A DNA stretch of 64,000 nucleotides from positions 2,914,001 through 2,978,000 of the forward strand of contig NZ_CP126242.1 in NCBI RefSeq assembly GCF_030142045.1, read 5' to 3'. Below are positions 50,065-60,407 of this stretch, in pieces. This DNA comes from Arthrobacter sp. zg-Y919. Lineage in GTDB: Bacteria > Actinomycetota > Actinomycetes > Actinomycetales > Micrococcaceae. The position numbers and the translations under genes were made by a program. Numbering within the stretch: position 1 is the stretch's first letter; each line of letters opens with the position of its first letter. A model generated the notes under the pieces. That model saw nothing but the letters and a program-made list of their open reading frames with translations. It had not been told where the DNA came from and did not search any database.

Positions 50065-51180
50065 CTAGTCGCGGACGGTGATGGATTCCAAGGCGGCATG
50101 GGCCTCTTGGGCCAGGGATTCGGGGATGGGTGCGCTCTTTGCCGCGTCCGCAGAGGTCTGCTGGCCCTCCCTGCTGACCACATACTGGCCGAAGGTCCGC
50201 ACGCGTTCCACGAGGGCCTCGTCGGCGTACGAGCTGCAGTAGATCTGGTAGGAAACCAGTACCAGCGGATAGGCGCCGGGCGCGGTGGTCCGCCGGTCCA
50301 GCTGGAGCGCAATGTCATTCTTTCCCCGTCCGGGGACCCGCGTGGATTGCTCGACGGCGGTGCTCGCCGCCTCGGCACTGATCGGCACGAATTCGCTGCC
50401 GACCAGCAGGTTGGCGGTGCCCATGGAATCGTCAATCACCGAGTCATCGGCATAGGTCACGGCTCCCTCGGTACGCGTCACGGTACTGACGACGCCGGAG
50501 CTTCCCTGCGCGTTCTCCCCCTGCAGCCCGCCCGGCCAGGTTCCGGACGGGGCGTCCGGCCAGGCCTCCGGCACTACCTCGTGCAGGTATTCAGTGAAGT
50601 TCTCCGTGGTGCCCGAATCATCGGCACGGCTGACCGGGGTGATCCGTGTGGAGGGCAGCTGCACGTCCGGGTTCAGGGCCGCGATGGCCGGATCGTTCCA
50701 GGCCTCAATCCCACCGCGGAAAATCCGGGCAATGGTGTCGGCATCCAGGTTCAGCGATTCGATGCCGGGGAGGTTGAACGCTACGGCAATCGGGGAAATG
50801 TAGGCCGGAATGTCCAGGGCACCGTCGGGTCCGCACACCGTTTTGGCATCTTCCAGCTCTTCGTCCTGCAGATAGGCATCCGAACCGGCGAAGTTCACCG
50901 CACCGGCCAGCAGGGCGCTGCGTCCGGCACCTGAGCCGTCCGGGGAGTACTGGAGCTGGACCTTGGGGTGCAGCGTGCCGAAACCGGCGATCCAGGAATC
51001 CATTGCCGGCCCCTGCGCGCTCGATCCGGCACCGGAGAGCACTCCGCTGAGGTTGGAAGTACTGTTCTCGGCCGCCTCCCGCTGGGCATCGCCAAGGGGA
51101 TAGTCGGATCCGCATGAGGTAAGGGCAAGCGATGCCAGCACCACCGTGGCCAGGGAACGGGCGGGGCGGATTGGGCGCAA
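50065..51180 (-). CDS. pstS: Orphan phosphate-binding lipoprotein
   Basis: 371 residues from TTG at 51180, preferred because AAGGA lies six bases upstream and it yields a clean signal peptide (SLATVVLASLALTSCG lipobox); GTG at 51195 is the alternative. The phosphate-binding segments SGAGSSAQGPAMDSWI, YSPDGSGAGRSALLAG and RADDSGTTENFTEYL are intact. It delivers phosphate to PstCAB. Neither pstC, pstA nor pstB is in the window, unlike most pst operons. Confidence 0.9.
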   Translation of the reverse strand: MRPIRPARSLATVVLASLALTSCGSDYPLGDAQREAAENSTSNLSGVLSGAGSSAQGPAMDSWIAGFGTLHPKVQLQYSPDGSGAGRSALLAGAVNFAGSDAYLQDEELEDAKTVCGPDGALDIPAYISPIAVAFNLPGIESLNLDADTIARIFRGGIEAWNDPAIAALNPDVQLPSTRITPVSRADDSGTTENFTEYLHEVVPEAWPDAPSGTWPGGLQGENAQGSSGVVSTVTRTEGAVTYADDSVIDDSMGTANLLVGSEFVPISAEAASTAVEQSTRVPGRGKNDIALQLDRRTTAPGAYPLVLVSYQIYCSSYADEALVERVRTFGQYVVSREGQQTSADAAKSAPIPESLAQEAHAALESITVRD

Positions 51181-51411
51181 GGGGTGTCCTTCCACAAGGG
51201 GGCTTCGGCGTCCAACGCCGCAGGAGGCAGCGGCTGGTTCTTCCGCTCATTCAAGGCTAGCCGGATTTTGGCTCCCTCCGCCAACCGAAAGCCCCCTTCA
51301 CCCTTGAGCGCCGGCATTGCCGGCTGTCACGATTGACGGCACTGCGGATTTAATCCGTTTCGGCGCGTCAGCGCCGGGCGGCTCCGCGGCCGCAACGTTC
51401 GAGGAGTACCC

Positions 51412-51792
51412 GTGCTGATAGCCGCAGCCATCTTTGCCGTCGTGGCCGCCGCGGTGGCTTTCTACTTCTTTATGCTCGAGTCGCTGCGCTGGGCGGAACC
51501 CGAAACCGCCGCGGTCTTTCAGCTGCGGGGGTCCAATGCTGCCGCCACGGCCCAGCTGGCCTACAACCTGGGGTTCTACAACCTCTTCCTGGCGGTGGGT
51601 GCCGGGCTGGGAGTGGTCCTGCTCTTCGCCGGCAACGCCGTGGCCGGGCTGACCCTGATGACGTTCACCACGGCCTGCATGCTGCTCGCCTCTGTGGTCC
51701 TGGTGCTCAGCGACCGGAGGATGGGGAAACTGTCCCTGGTCCAGGGCGGTCCGGCGGCGTTCTCCCTTGTCTTTTCGCTGCTGGGCACCTGA
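51412..51792 (+). CDS. DUF1304 membrane protein
   Basis: 126 residues, GTG start with GAGGAG upstream. Four membrane helices; YFFMLESLRWAEPETAAVFQ and YNLGFYNLFLAVGAGLG are the DUF1304 signature. Function unknown. It stands alone between divergent pstS and the alkylation-repair operon. Confidence 0.85.
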   Translation: MLIAAAIFAVVAAAVAFYFFMLESLRWAEPETAAVFQLRGSNAAATAQLAYNLGFYNLFLAVGAGLGVVLLFAGNAVAGLTLMTFTTACMLLASVVLVLSDRRMGKLSLVQGGPAAFSLVFSLLGT

Positions 51793-51816
51793 ACCGGTGC
51801 CACCGCCGGCGGAACG

Positions 51817-52725
51817 TTACCCGGCAGCGCCGGCGGGCACCGCGGGAGCATAGGCGGCCGAGGTCCAGAGATGGAACAAGGCGTAGGAGCGCCACGGACG
51901 CCACGGCTGCGAAAGCCGGGCAGCCTCGCGTCCGGACCCCACTCCCAGCGCCCGCTTGAGCACCAGGTCGTCAGCCGGATACGCGTCGCGGTCCCCCAGT
52001 ACCCGCACGGCCAGATAGTCGGCCGTCCACGGTCCGATTCCAGGCAGGGCCAGCAACCCGGTCCGTACGGCTCCGGGTTCCGCACCGGCGTGCAGCGGCA
52101 GTCCTCCGGCCACTGCCCCTGCCAGGGCAGAGACGGTCCGGGCCCGGGCATGCGTGATCCGCACTGCGGACTGGATGTCCGCAGCCGGAACGGCAGCCAG
52201 CCGCTCTGCCGAGGGAAAGGCGGACAGTCCGGCGGGCCCCGGCTCCCCGAAGGCCGCGACCAGCCGTGATCCGAATGTCCGGGCAGCGGCAAGGGATACC
52301 TGTTGCCCCAGGACAGTCTGGACCCCGGTCTCGAAGCCATCCGTGGAGCCTGGCACCCGCAGCCCCGGGTGCCGCCGCACCAGGGGCTCCAGCAGTTCGA
52401 ACCCGGCGAGGAACGGATCCACGACGGCTGGGTCCGCGTCCAGGTCCAGCCACGCCCGGACCATCGCGGTCAGGGCCGCTTCCTCCGGTTCCGGCAGTCC
52501 GGGCAGGTCGAGGACCACCCCGGCATCCCCGAAGTGCACCGCCGCCGCGACCGGAGCGGAACCCGCCGCAAGCAGCCGTTCCACGGTGGCGCCGCCGTCG
52601 GTCCGGGTGACCCTCTCCAAACCGGGTACGGCGTGCGCCTGCAGCGCGTTCGCCAGGGGCTCCCAGGCGAACGGGGTGCGGTGCTGCAGTACATAACGCC
52701 GCCGGCCGGCGGCGTCTTCGCTCAC
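51817..52725 (-). CDS. alkA: DNA-3-methyladenine glycosylase II
   Basis: 302 residues. The helix-hairpin-helix glycosylase core is TGLLALPGIGPWTADYLAVR, ending in the catalytic Asp within DRDAYPADDLVLKRALGVGS. The N-terminal 120 residues are the beta-rich AlkA domain, so this is an AlkA rather than a MagIII/TAG type; the Ada domain found fused in some actinobacteria is absent. It removes alkylated purines from DNA. ATGA at 52722-52725 couples it to alkB upstream. Last gene of the operon. Confidence 0.9.
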   Translation of the reverse strand: MSEDAAGRRRYVLQHRTPFAWEPLANALQAHAVPGLERVTRTDGGATVERLLAAGSAPVAAAVHFGDAGVVLDLPGLPEPEEAALTAMVRAWLDLDADPAVVDPFLAGFELLEPLVRRHPGLRVPGSTDGFETGVQTVLGQQVSLAAARTFGSRLVAAFGEPGPAGLSAFPSAERLAAVPAADIQSAVRITHARARTVSALAGAVAGGLPLHAGAEPGAVRTGLLALPGIGPWTADYLAVRVLGDRDAYPADDLVLKRALGVGSGREAARLSQPWRPWRSYALFHLWTSAAYAPAVPAGAAG

Positions 52726-53401
52726 TCCAGTCCGGTCATGCGCAGGGTGATGTTGATCCGGCCCGAGGCCAGCCCCGACGCCGGGTCTGCGGTGCCCGCC
52801 AAGGTCCGCGGGACGCCATGATAGGCGAAGCGGGAGGGGCCGCCGAACACGAAAAGGTCTCCGGATTCCAATTCCAGGTCGGTGTAGGGACGGTTCCGGG
52901 TTTCGGTGTTGCCGAACCGGAAAACACAGGTGTCCCCGATGCTGATGGACACCACGGGGGCGCTGGATTTCTCGTCCTTGTCCTGGTGCATGCCCATGTG
53001 GGCGCCCTCCGCGTAGTAGTTGATCAGCGCGGTGTCGGGAGTGTAGTTTTCCGGCCGGAAGTCCTCCCTGGCGTAATTGCCGTCGGGTTGCCGGTAGGCC
53101 TCACGGAGGGCGTCGCGGCCCAGTTCCACCAGCCAGTCGGGCAGTTCCGCGACGCGTCCGCCGCCGACGTCGTCGGCTGTCCTCGTGTATTTGTAGGGCT
53201 GCCAGTGCCAGCCCAGGCACACGGTCTGCACGGACATGGGGTGCCCGCCCGGCAGGACGGCCGCGCGCATGGGAACCGGCCCGATGGCCCACTGCCGGCA
53301 GGCCGCTACGATGTGCTGCTGTTTCTCCGGCGGCAGCCAACCGGGCACATGTACCGCGCCGACGGCGGGTTCGGAACGTTCACGCGGGAACAGGGAGTTA
53401 C

Positions 53402-53405
<4 letters not shown>
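52722..53405 (-). CDS. alkB: AlkB-family 2-oxoglutarate/Fe(II) DNA dealkylase
   Basis: 227 residues from ATG at 53405. NYYAEGAHMGMHQDKDE holds the His-x-Asp iron ligands, and FAYHGVPRTLAGTADPASGL with RINITLRM carries the second His and the two Arg that bind 2-oxoglutarate. It oxidatively removes 1-methyladenine and 3-methylcytosine. Start and stop overlap both neighbours by four bases. Confidence 0.94.
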
Positions 53406-54017
<612 letters not shown>

Positions 54018-54031
<14 letters not shown>

Positions 54032-54497
54032 TGCGGTCCTCCTTGTACAGGGTGCGTAGTTTCTTGATGCCGTCTGCGGCGGACCGCCGGCAGGCGGCCT
54101 CGCTGCCGCCGAGCAGCCGGGCCACTTCGGCGTAGGGAAGACCCGCGAGGTGGTGATAGGCCAGGGCCTCCCGCTGGCGGACCGGCAGGGTTTTCAACGC
54201 CCCCCACAGCCCGTCGGTGTCCGGCGGATTGGCCGCCGCCCGTTCCGGGATGATGTCCACGGGCAGCGGGTTCCGGGCGGCTGAGCGGTGCTGGTCCACG
54301 GCCTTCCGCTTGGCGATGGTGACGAGCCAGGCCTGGACATTGGCGCCGTCGGGCAGGTCCGGGTAGGCGCCGAGCGCGGCGAGGAACGTCTCCGACCAGG
54401 CGTCCTCGGCCTCATCCGGGCCCAGGACGGCACGGCAGACCCGCAGCACGGCCGGACCGTGCTCGCGGACAATCTGCTCAAAGGGTTTCACTTCCAC
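54018..54497 (-). CDS. ECF-type RNA polymerase sigma factor
   Basis: 159 residues, short two-domain sigma factor. Region 2 is FEQIVREHGPAVLRVCRAVL to WSETFLAALGAYPD, and region 4 is LPVRQREALAYHHLAGLPYA with YAEVARLLGGSEAACRR. No anti-sigma gene is adjacent. As the first gene of an overlapping operon with ogt, alkB and alkA it is the natural candidate to direct alkylation-repair transcription. GTG at 54497 has no clear ribosome site, so a leaderless start or the GTG two codons later is possible. Confidence 0.87.
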
Positions 54498-54613
54498 ATA
54501 CGGTAGACGTTTTCCACCGCCGGTTTGTGAGCCCCCGCGGCCGAAAGTTCTTCCCCGTCCAGCGGCAGTGGCTAGACTTCCCCTACGTCACAGATCAAAG
54601 GAGATCTCCCCCC

Positions 54614-56155
54614 ATGCATAATCTCGCCAGCATCCTGACCGAAACGGCGGCACGCTTTCCGGAGCGGACAGCCCTGAAACTGGATGACACCGTCGTGTCC
54701 TATGCGGCCCTGGACGCCATGAGCGCCAAGGTAGCCGGCCTCCTTGCCAGCAAGGGAGTGGTGCCCGGAGACCGTGTTGCGCTGGTGATGCCGAACATTC
54801 CCCAGATGGCTTTCGTTTACTTCGGCGCGCTGCGCCACGGCGCCGTCGTCGTCCCCATGAATCCGCTGCTGAAGGCCCGCGAGGTGGCCTACCACCTGCA
54901 GGACTCCGGTGCCCGGATCGTCTTCGCCTGGGAGGGCGTGGCTGCGGAAGTCTCCGCCGGGGCTGAGGAAGCCGGCGGCGTGGACGTGGTGTCCGTGGAC
55001 TCCGGGGCGTTCCTGCAACTGCTGGCCGGTGCGGACAGCAGCACGGAAGTCGCCGAAGTGGATGACCAGGACACGGCGGTGATCCTCTACACGTCCGGAA
55101 CCACGGGACGGCCCAAGGGTGCCGCGCTCACGCACCGGAACCTGCTCAGCAACGCCCGCGTGGCCCAGTCCCTGCTGAACACCGTGGAGACGGATGTCCA
55201 CTTCGGCGGACTGCCCTTCTTCCACGTATTCGGCCAGACCGCCGCCCTGAACTCCTCGGTCCTTTCCGGAGCCTCCATCAGCCTGCTGCCCCGTTTCGAC
55301 GCCGGCAAAGCCCTGGAGATCATCGAACGCGACGGCGTGACCATCTTCGAAGGCGTTCCCACCATGTACGTGGGCATGCTGCGCCACCCGTCAGTGAAAA
55401 CCACCAACCTCTCCTCCCTGCGCGGAGCCATTACCGGCGGGTCCGCCATGCCGCTGGAAATCCTGCACGAGTTCGAGGAGGTTTTCGGCATCGAACTCCT
55501 GGAGGGTTACGGCCTCTCGGAAACCTCGCCGATCGTGTCCTTCAACGTCCCCGGCGGGAACCGGCGGCCCGGCTCGATCGGCAAGACCGTGGCCGGAACG
55601 GAAGTCCGGATGCTCGACCCGGACGGCAACGACGTGCCGACGGGCGACATCGGGGAGCTCTCCGTCCGCGGCGACGGCGTGATGAAGGGGTACTGGAAGA
55701 ACGACGACGCCACCGCCGCTGCCATCCCGGACGGCTGGTTCCGGACCGGGGACCTCGCCCGCTTCGACGAAGAGGGCAACATCTACATCGTGGACCGCAA
55801 GAAGGACATGATCCTGCGCGGCGGCTACAACGTCTATCCGCGGGAGATCGAAGAGGTGCTCTACGAACATCCGGCGGTGGCCGAAGCAGCTGTCATCGGC
55901 ATCCCCGACCCGCTGCACGGCGAGGAAATCGCGGCCGTGGTGGGGCTCCGGGAAGAGGCCGTGCCTGCTGACGACGCGGCGCGGGAGGCCCTGATCGCAG
56001 ATATCCAGCAGTTCACCAAGGACCGGTTGGCCGCCTACAAGTATCCGCGCCGAATCGAGCTCACCGACGCGCTGCCCAAGGGCCCCACGGGCAAGATCCT
56101 GAAGCGCGAAATCAAGGTCTCCGCGCCCCTGGTGGCTGAAGCGCCTGGGGTCTAG
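54614..56155 (+). CDS. Long-chain fatty acid (acyl)-CoA ligase
   Basis: 513 residues from ATG at 54614, AAGGAGAT seven bases upstream. The AMP-binding motif is AVILYTSGTTGRPKGAALTH; EGYGLSETSP, the hinge DLARFDEEGNIYIVDRKKDM, and the catalytic Lys in PKGPTGKILKRE are present. It makes acyl-AMP then acyl-CoA from a free carboxylic acid. Chain length cannot be told. Divergent from the sigma factor. Confidence 0.93.
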   Translation: MHNLASILTETAARFPERTALKLDDTVVSYAALDAMSAKVAGLLASKGVVPGDRVALVMPNIPQMAFVYFGALRHGAVVVPMNPLLKAREVAYHLQDSGARIVFAWEGVAAEVSAGAEEAGGVDVVSVDSGAFLQLLAGADSSTEVAEVDDQDTAVILYTSGTTGRPKGAALTHRNLLSNARVAQSLLNTVETDVHFGGLPFFHVFGQTAALNSSVLSGASISLLPRFDAGKALEIIERDGVTIFEGVPTMYVGMLRHPSVKTTNLSSLRGAITGGSAMPLEILHEFEEVFGIELLEGYGLSETSPIVSFNVPGGNRRPGSIGKTVAGTEVRMLDPDGNDVPTGDIGELSVRGDGVMKGYWKNDDATAAAIPDGWFRTGDLARFDEEGNIYIVDRKKDMILRGGYNVYPREIEEVLYEHPAVAEAAVIGIPDPLHGEEIAAVVGLREEAVPADDAAREALIADIQQFTKDRLAAYKYPRRIELTDALPKGPTGKILKREIKVSAPLVAEAPGV

Positions 56156-56359
56156 GCGCGCGGGCTTTGGGCCTTTGGGCCCCTACGGGGCCTGGAACGG
56201 CGGCAACGAAATTCTCCGCTCGCAGAGCTCGCGAGAATATTAAAGCCGCCTTCCTCCAGGCCCCTCCAGTGCCCGCGGAAGAGGCCAGCAGGTGCCGGTG
56301 CCCAGTCCCGTGTGTTTGCGGCCTGCGGGCATTGCGGGAATTGAAGGGTTAAGCGGCGG

Positions 56360-57334
56360 CTAGGCGTAGGGCTCGACGTCGGCCGTTGCTTCGCCTGGAA
56401 GGCCCGCCGTTTCGTCGGAGCGGACCAGCACGACGCCGGCGACGATCAGGACGCCGCCCGCCAGCTGCACGGGCCGGGGCAGTTCGGCCAGCAGCAGCCA
56501 CGCCCACAGGACGGCAAACAGCACCTCGGTCAGGGACACGAACGAGGCCACGCGTGAGCCCAGCGAACGGGCCGCGATGATGCCGGTGACATAGGCCAGC
56601 ACCGTGGAGAAAAGCACCAGGCCGGCCACCGGAACCCACCAGGCCGTCTGCCAGCCGCCAAGCTCCACATCCGCGGTGCTCACAGCCATCGGAAGGACGC
56701 CGGTGAGGCCCAGTACGGCCATGGTGGCCCCACCGACAAACATGCCTCCCGTGGCAAGCACCAGGGGCGGAAGGGAGTCGTTCTGTTTGGCGGTGATGAA
56801 GAAATAGCCCGCCAGGCAGACGGCTGCCGCGAGACCCCACAGCACGCCCACCGGGTCGACGCGGATGCTGCCGCCCAGATCCAGGACCAGCACGAGTCCT
56901 GCCACGGCGGCCACCGCGCCGAGGACCGTGCGGAGGCCGGGCCGGCGGCGCGTCACCGCCCACAGCCAGAGCACCATAAGCACCGGAGCCAGGAACTCAA
57001 GCAGCAGGGCCACACCGACGGACAGGCGCTCCACCGCGTTGAAATAGAAGAACTGGCATCCCGCCACCCCAATGAAGCCGAAGACCACGATGGTGCGCCA
57101 GTTGGTCCACACCTGGCTCCAGCGTCCATGCAGGGCAACTGCGGCCGGAATGGCCAGCACCAGGGCGGCCCCGAGCATCCGGACAGCAACGGCGCCGGTG
57201 GAGGTCCAGCCGGTCTCCAGCAGCGACTTCGCGAAGGAACCGGAGAGCCCGAACACAGACGACGATGCAAGCGCTACAAGAATTCCGGCTGCTCCGGGAC
57301 GCAGGCGGCCGGGTGTGGCCCGGGCACGTGCCAT
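56360..57334 (-). CDS. EamA/DMT-superfamily exporter (RhtA-like)
   Basis: 324 residues from ATG at 57334 with AGGGGGA upstream; the frame runs open to 57442. Ten membrane helices in two EamA repeats (ALASSSVFGLSGSFAKSLLE; VASFVSLTEVLFAVLWAWLL). RhtA-type members export threonine, homoserine or purine bases. The substrate is not shown by sequence. Confidence 0.9.
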   Translation of the reverse strand: MARARATPGRLRPGAAGILVALASSSVFGLSGSFAKSLLETGWTSTGAVAVRMLGAALVLAIPAAVALHGRWSQVWTNWRTIVVFGFIGVAGCQFFYFNAVERLSVGVALLLEFLAPVLMVLWLWAVTRRRPGLRTVLGAVAAVAGLVLVLDLGGSIRVDPVGVLWGLAAAVCLAGYFFITAKQNDSLPPLVLATGGMFVGGATMAVLGLTGVLPMAVSTADVELGGWQTAWWVPVAGLVLFSTVLAYVTGIIAARSLGSRVASFVSLTEVLFAVLWAWLLLAELPRPVQLAGGVLIVAGVVLVRSDETAGLPGEATADVEPYA

Positions 57335-57549
57335 GGATCCCCCTGGGTAGGCGTTGTCCGGGACACCGCGCCCGGGTTTTACGACGGCGACGCTACCCGG
57401 GGCGGGGTGGCGTTTCAACAATCCGTCCCAAGGCAACCCCACGTCCCCTTATTGGAGTACAAGGACAGCAGAAACGGCGGCGGGCCTTCCCCCGGGCCTA
57501 GGGTTGATAGGTCAAGAAGACGGCGCCTCCTCCTGCCAGGGATCTTTCC

Positions 57550-57891
57550 ATGGTTTCCATGCTCACCTTCGTCAGCCGCCGCACCGCCTGGCTCGTCCTC
57601 GCCGGCTGCACCGCCTTCTGGGTGGTGCTGATTGCCGGTCTTTTGGAAGCACCGCTGGGTACCCCGCCAACCCTCATGTTCCTGTGGATGTACGCCAGCC
57701 TTATGGTGGCCCTGGCCAGCACGCTGGTGGCCGCAGCCGCCGTCGCCGCGCTGGTCCTGCACCGCAGGGCACCCGCCGCAGGAAAACCCCAGCCGCCTGC
57801 TCCAACGGATCCCGGCCCACAGCAGCCGGCGGAGCCGAACGGTCCGCGGGACTTATACCTTCTGCTCCGTGGCCAGTTCAAGGAGCAGTGA
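57550..57891 (+). CDS. Small two-helix membrane protein, unknown
   Basis: 113 residues, ATG at 57550. Two hydrophobic helices (about 14-34 and 45-66) and a Pro/Ala-rich cytoplasmic tail ending in RDLYLLLRGQFKEQ. No family recognised. It lies 104 bases before the sigma factor gene on the same strand and may be cotranscribed. Confidence 0.65.
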   Translation: MVSMLTFVSRRTAWLVLAGCTAFWVVLIAGLLEAPLGTPPTLMFLWMYASLMVALASTLVAAAAVAALVLHRRAPAAGKPQPPAPTDPGPQQPAEPNGPRDLYLLLRGQFKEQ

Positions 57892-57994
57892 CAAAACAAG
57901 TGGTCCGGACTCTTGATAACGGGTGAGTGCTCTGGTGTTCTGATCGGGCGGTCCAGCAGCGGGCCGGACCTGCTGCTGAAAACCCTGCCCGCAG

Positions 57995-58771
57995 ATGAGC
58001 CCTCACTCCCCCTTTTCGCCGTCCCTCCCGTTTGAACAGGCCCGCCAGGCGCGGGGCGACCTGCAGCAGGCACTGCACAATGAGCTGGTCCTCAAATACC
58101 GTGACATCGCCGAAACCGCGGCCGCCGCCTATGCCGGCAGGGGGCGCGAGCTGGCTGATCTTCGGCAGGTTGCCTACATGGGACTGATCAAGGCGGTCCG
58201 GCGCTTTGATCCTGCAGTCGGCCCGCATTTCCCTGCCTTCGCAGTCCCGACCATCCATGGGGAACTCAAGCGGTATCTCCGGGATCATTCCTGGGTGGTA
58301 CGCCCACCACGGCAGCTTCAGGACCTGCGGACGGCCATTGCCAGGCTGCAGCCGGAGCTGCTGCAGTCGCTCGGGCGTGAGCCCTCACTCCGGGAACTGT
58401 CCGAGGCACTGGGAGTCAGCACCACAACCGTCTCGGAGGCGTGGAACTGCCAGAGCAGTCTCCGCCCGGAGTCCCTCGAGGCCTTGGCCGATACCGCCGG
58501 CGCCGAGCAGTGGGCCGTGGCGGACGGACGGCTGGAACGCGCCGAGAACCTCGCCATGCTTCGCCGCGCCGTGCGGAAACTGACCGACCAGGATAAGGAA
58601 CTGTTGTTCCGACGCTACTTCCACGAGGAGTCCCAGCAGGCCATCGGCGAGCGCCTGGGCATGACGCAGATGCAGGTGTCCCGCGGTTTGGCCCGGATCC
58701 TGGTGCGCCTGCAGCACGAACTACTGGGCGCACCCGCGGCGGCACCCGCTTCCGACGCCGCCACCGCCTGA
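57995..58771 (+). CDS. SigB/SigF-family RNA polymerase sigma factor
   Basis: 258 residues. Regions 2-4 are complete: LVLKYRDIAETAAAAYAG and DLRQVAYMGLIKAVRRFDPA (region 2), EPSLRELSEALGVSTTTVSE (region 3), LTDQDKELLFRRYFHEESQQ with IGERLGMTQMQVSRGLARIL (region 4). This is the group-3 stress sigma family of Gram positives. No RsbW/anti-sigma or anti-anti-sigma gene is adjacent, so its control is not visible here. Confidence 0.92.
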   Translation: MSPHSPFSPSLPFEQARQARGDLQQALHNELVLKYRDIAETAAAAYAGRGRELADLRQVAYMGLIKAVRRFDPAVGPHFPAFAVPTIHGELKRYLRDHSWVVRPPRQLQDLRTAIARLQPELLQSLGREPSLRELSEALGVSTTTVSEAWNCQSSLRPESLEALADTAGAEQWAVADGRLERAENLAMLRRAVRKLTDQDKELLFRRYFHEESQQAIGERLGMTQMQVSRGLARILVRLQHELLGAPAAAPASDAATA

Positions 58772-58796
58772 CCTCCGGCTCCACCGGCACCGCGTC

Positions 58797-59735
58797 CTAC
58801 AGCGCTTCGAGTTTCTCCACCGCGGACAGGACGTCCTCCACTGTGACCGCCAGCAGCGCCGGATCGGGATCCCCGGCAAACGTGTCCCCACGGCGCCGGC
58901 TCTCGTCGGTCAGGGCGATGTGCGGGCCCGGGGGCGGCCCCCATTCGCTGACCGGCGCCGGGCCGAAGAGGACCACCGACGGCCGGGCGTAAGCGGAGGC
59001 CAGATGCGCTGCACCGGTATCGGCGGAAAGTACCAGCCGGGACCGGGCAATCACTGCGGCGAACTCCTCCAGGCGCAGTTTCCCCGCCACCACGCTTTCC
59101 GTCGGCAATCCGGCGGCGGAGGCGACGGCGAGCGCCCGCCGGCGTTCGCCCGCACTGCCCGTGAACAGCACTGGCGCACCGGCAGCGGAGAGTTCCCGGG
59201 CGACGTCGGCAAACCGGTCCGCAGGCCACAGCCGGCTGCCGTACGCGGCACCCACGTGGATGACCACCGCTTCGGGTACCCCGGCGGCGGCCGGCGGCGG
59301 GTCCAGCCGGTAGTCCAGCGGATCGGCGGGGATGCCGTGCCAGGACAGCAGGTCCGCCCACCGGTCGCGTTCGTGGACCCCGTCCTTCCACGGCGGCCCG
59401 TCCCAGCCGGGCCCGGCGTGCCCGATCCGGCGGGCGGGCTGCACCGCCTCCAGCCGGCTGCAGCTCTCCGGCCCGCTGCCGTGCAGGTTGACGGCAATGT
59501 CTATCTGTCCTGGTTCGAGCGGAATGGGTACATCGAGTCCGTGCAGGGGAAGCAGGTCATCCACGGCGCCGGTAAGCGGCAGCACGGGCCGCAGCCACTC
59601 CTGGGCGGCATAGCGGATGCGGTGCCCCGGGAATTCCCGGCGGAGGGCCTTCAGGGCCGGAACCGCCACCAGCAAATCCCCCAGTTTCAGGGCACGCAGC
59701 ACCAGCAGCTCGGGACGGCGGACCAGTTCGGGCAT
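58797..59735 (-). CDS. Glycosyltransferase family 9 (heptosyltransferase-like)
   Basis: 312 residues from ATG at 59735 with GGAAGGA upstream. The family-9 pattern is ALKLGDLLVAVPALKALRRE at the N-terminus, VIHVGAAYGSRLWPADRFAD in the middle and SADTGAAHLASAYARPSVVL in the donor site. GT9 enzymes transfer heptose or related sugars. It is divergent from the gmhB-headed cluster and probably belongs to the same pathway. Confidence 0.88.
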   Translation of the reverse strand: MPELVRRPELLVLRALKLGDLLVAVPALKALRREFPGHRIRYAAQEWLRPVLPLTGAVDDLLPLHGLDVPIPLEPGQIDIAVNLHGSGPESCSRLEAVQPARRIGHAGPGWDGPPWKDGVHERDRWADLLSWHGIPADPLDYRLDPPPAAAGVPEAVVIHVGAAYGSRLWPADRFADVARELSAAGAPVLFTGSAGERRRALAVASAAGLPTESVVAGKLRLEEFAAVIARSRLVLSADTGAAHLASAYARPSVVLFGPAPVSEWGPPPGPHIALTDESRRRGDTFAGDPDPALLAVTVEDVLSAVEKLEAL

Positions 59736-59873
59736 GGGTGCGGCTTCCTTCCGGTCGGGTGCACATCCTCCCAGAACAACCGGCCGCCGGATACGGGTGG
59801 TGCGGCAGTGCACCTGTCCAAGAAGTGGCCCGCGGGATGTTTAGCTCCCCTTCCGGAGGGGAACAGATGCGGT

Positions 59874-60407
59874 ATGGGATTTTTGCCGTCACCGCCGCGT
59901 GCCGTCCTGTTCGACCGGGACGGCACGCTGGTTGTTGACGTGCCCTACAACGCTGACCCGGCCCTGGTGCAGCCCTTGCCCGGCGCCGCCGAAGTGCTGG
60001 ACCGGCTGCGGCGGCAGGGCGTCCGCGTTGGAGTGGTCACCAACCAGTCCGGCATTGGCCGGGGAATGCTGACCGCTGCCCAGGTGGAGAGGGTCAACGC
60101 CGCAGTCGAGAACCTGCTGGGTCCCTTCGATGTCTGGGAACTCTGCCCGCACGCCCCCGGATACGGGTGTATCTGCCGCAAGCCCCGTCCCGGCATGGTG
60201 CTGCGGGCCGCCAGGCGCCTCGGGCTCGATCCGGTCGAGGTCGCAGTGATCGGAGACATCGGCGCCGACATGCGGGCCGCCGCAGCCGCCGGTTCGCGCG
60301 GTGTGCTGGTTCCCACATCGGTGACCCGTGCCGAGGAAACCGCCGCCGCGCCGCTCGTGGCCAGTGACCTGGCCGGCGCGGTGGAGCTGTTGTGGGGCAG
60401 CAGATGA
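59874..60407 (+). CDS. gmhB: D-glycero-D-manno-heptose-1,7-bisphosphate 7-phosphatase
   Basis: 177 residues. HAD catalytic Asp pair in VLFDRDGTLVVDVPYN, the Ser/Thr loop in VTNQSGIGRG, the zinc-loop Cys/His in CPHAPGYGCICRKP, and VIGDIGADMRAAAAAG: all four match GmhB. It makes heptose 1-phosphate for nucleotide-activated heptose. ATG at 59874 is 12 bases after GGAGGGG. TGA overlaps the next ATG. A related HisB-N phosphatase is unlikely because of the neighbours. Confidence 0.93.
   Translation: MGFLPSPPRAVLFDRDGTLVVDVPYNADPALVQPLPGAAEVLDRLRRQGVRVGVVTNQSGIGRGMLTAAQVERVNAAVENLLGPFDVWELCPHAPGYGCICRKPRPGMVLRAARRLGLDPVEVAVIGDIGADMRAAAAAGSRGVLVPTSVTRAEETAAAPLVASDLAGAVELLWGSR

Noticed and set aside
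58920..59873. Long upstream extension of gmhB in the same frame
   Set aside because: It is the antisense of the GT9 gene; the protein there is Pro/Arg/Gln-rich shadow sequence.
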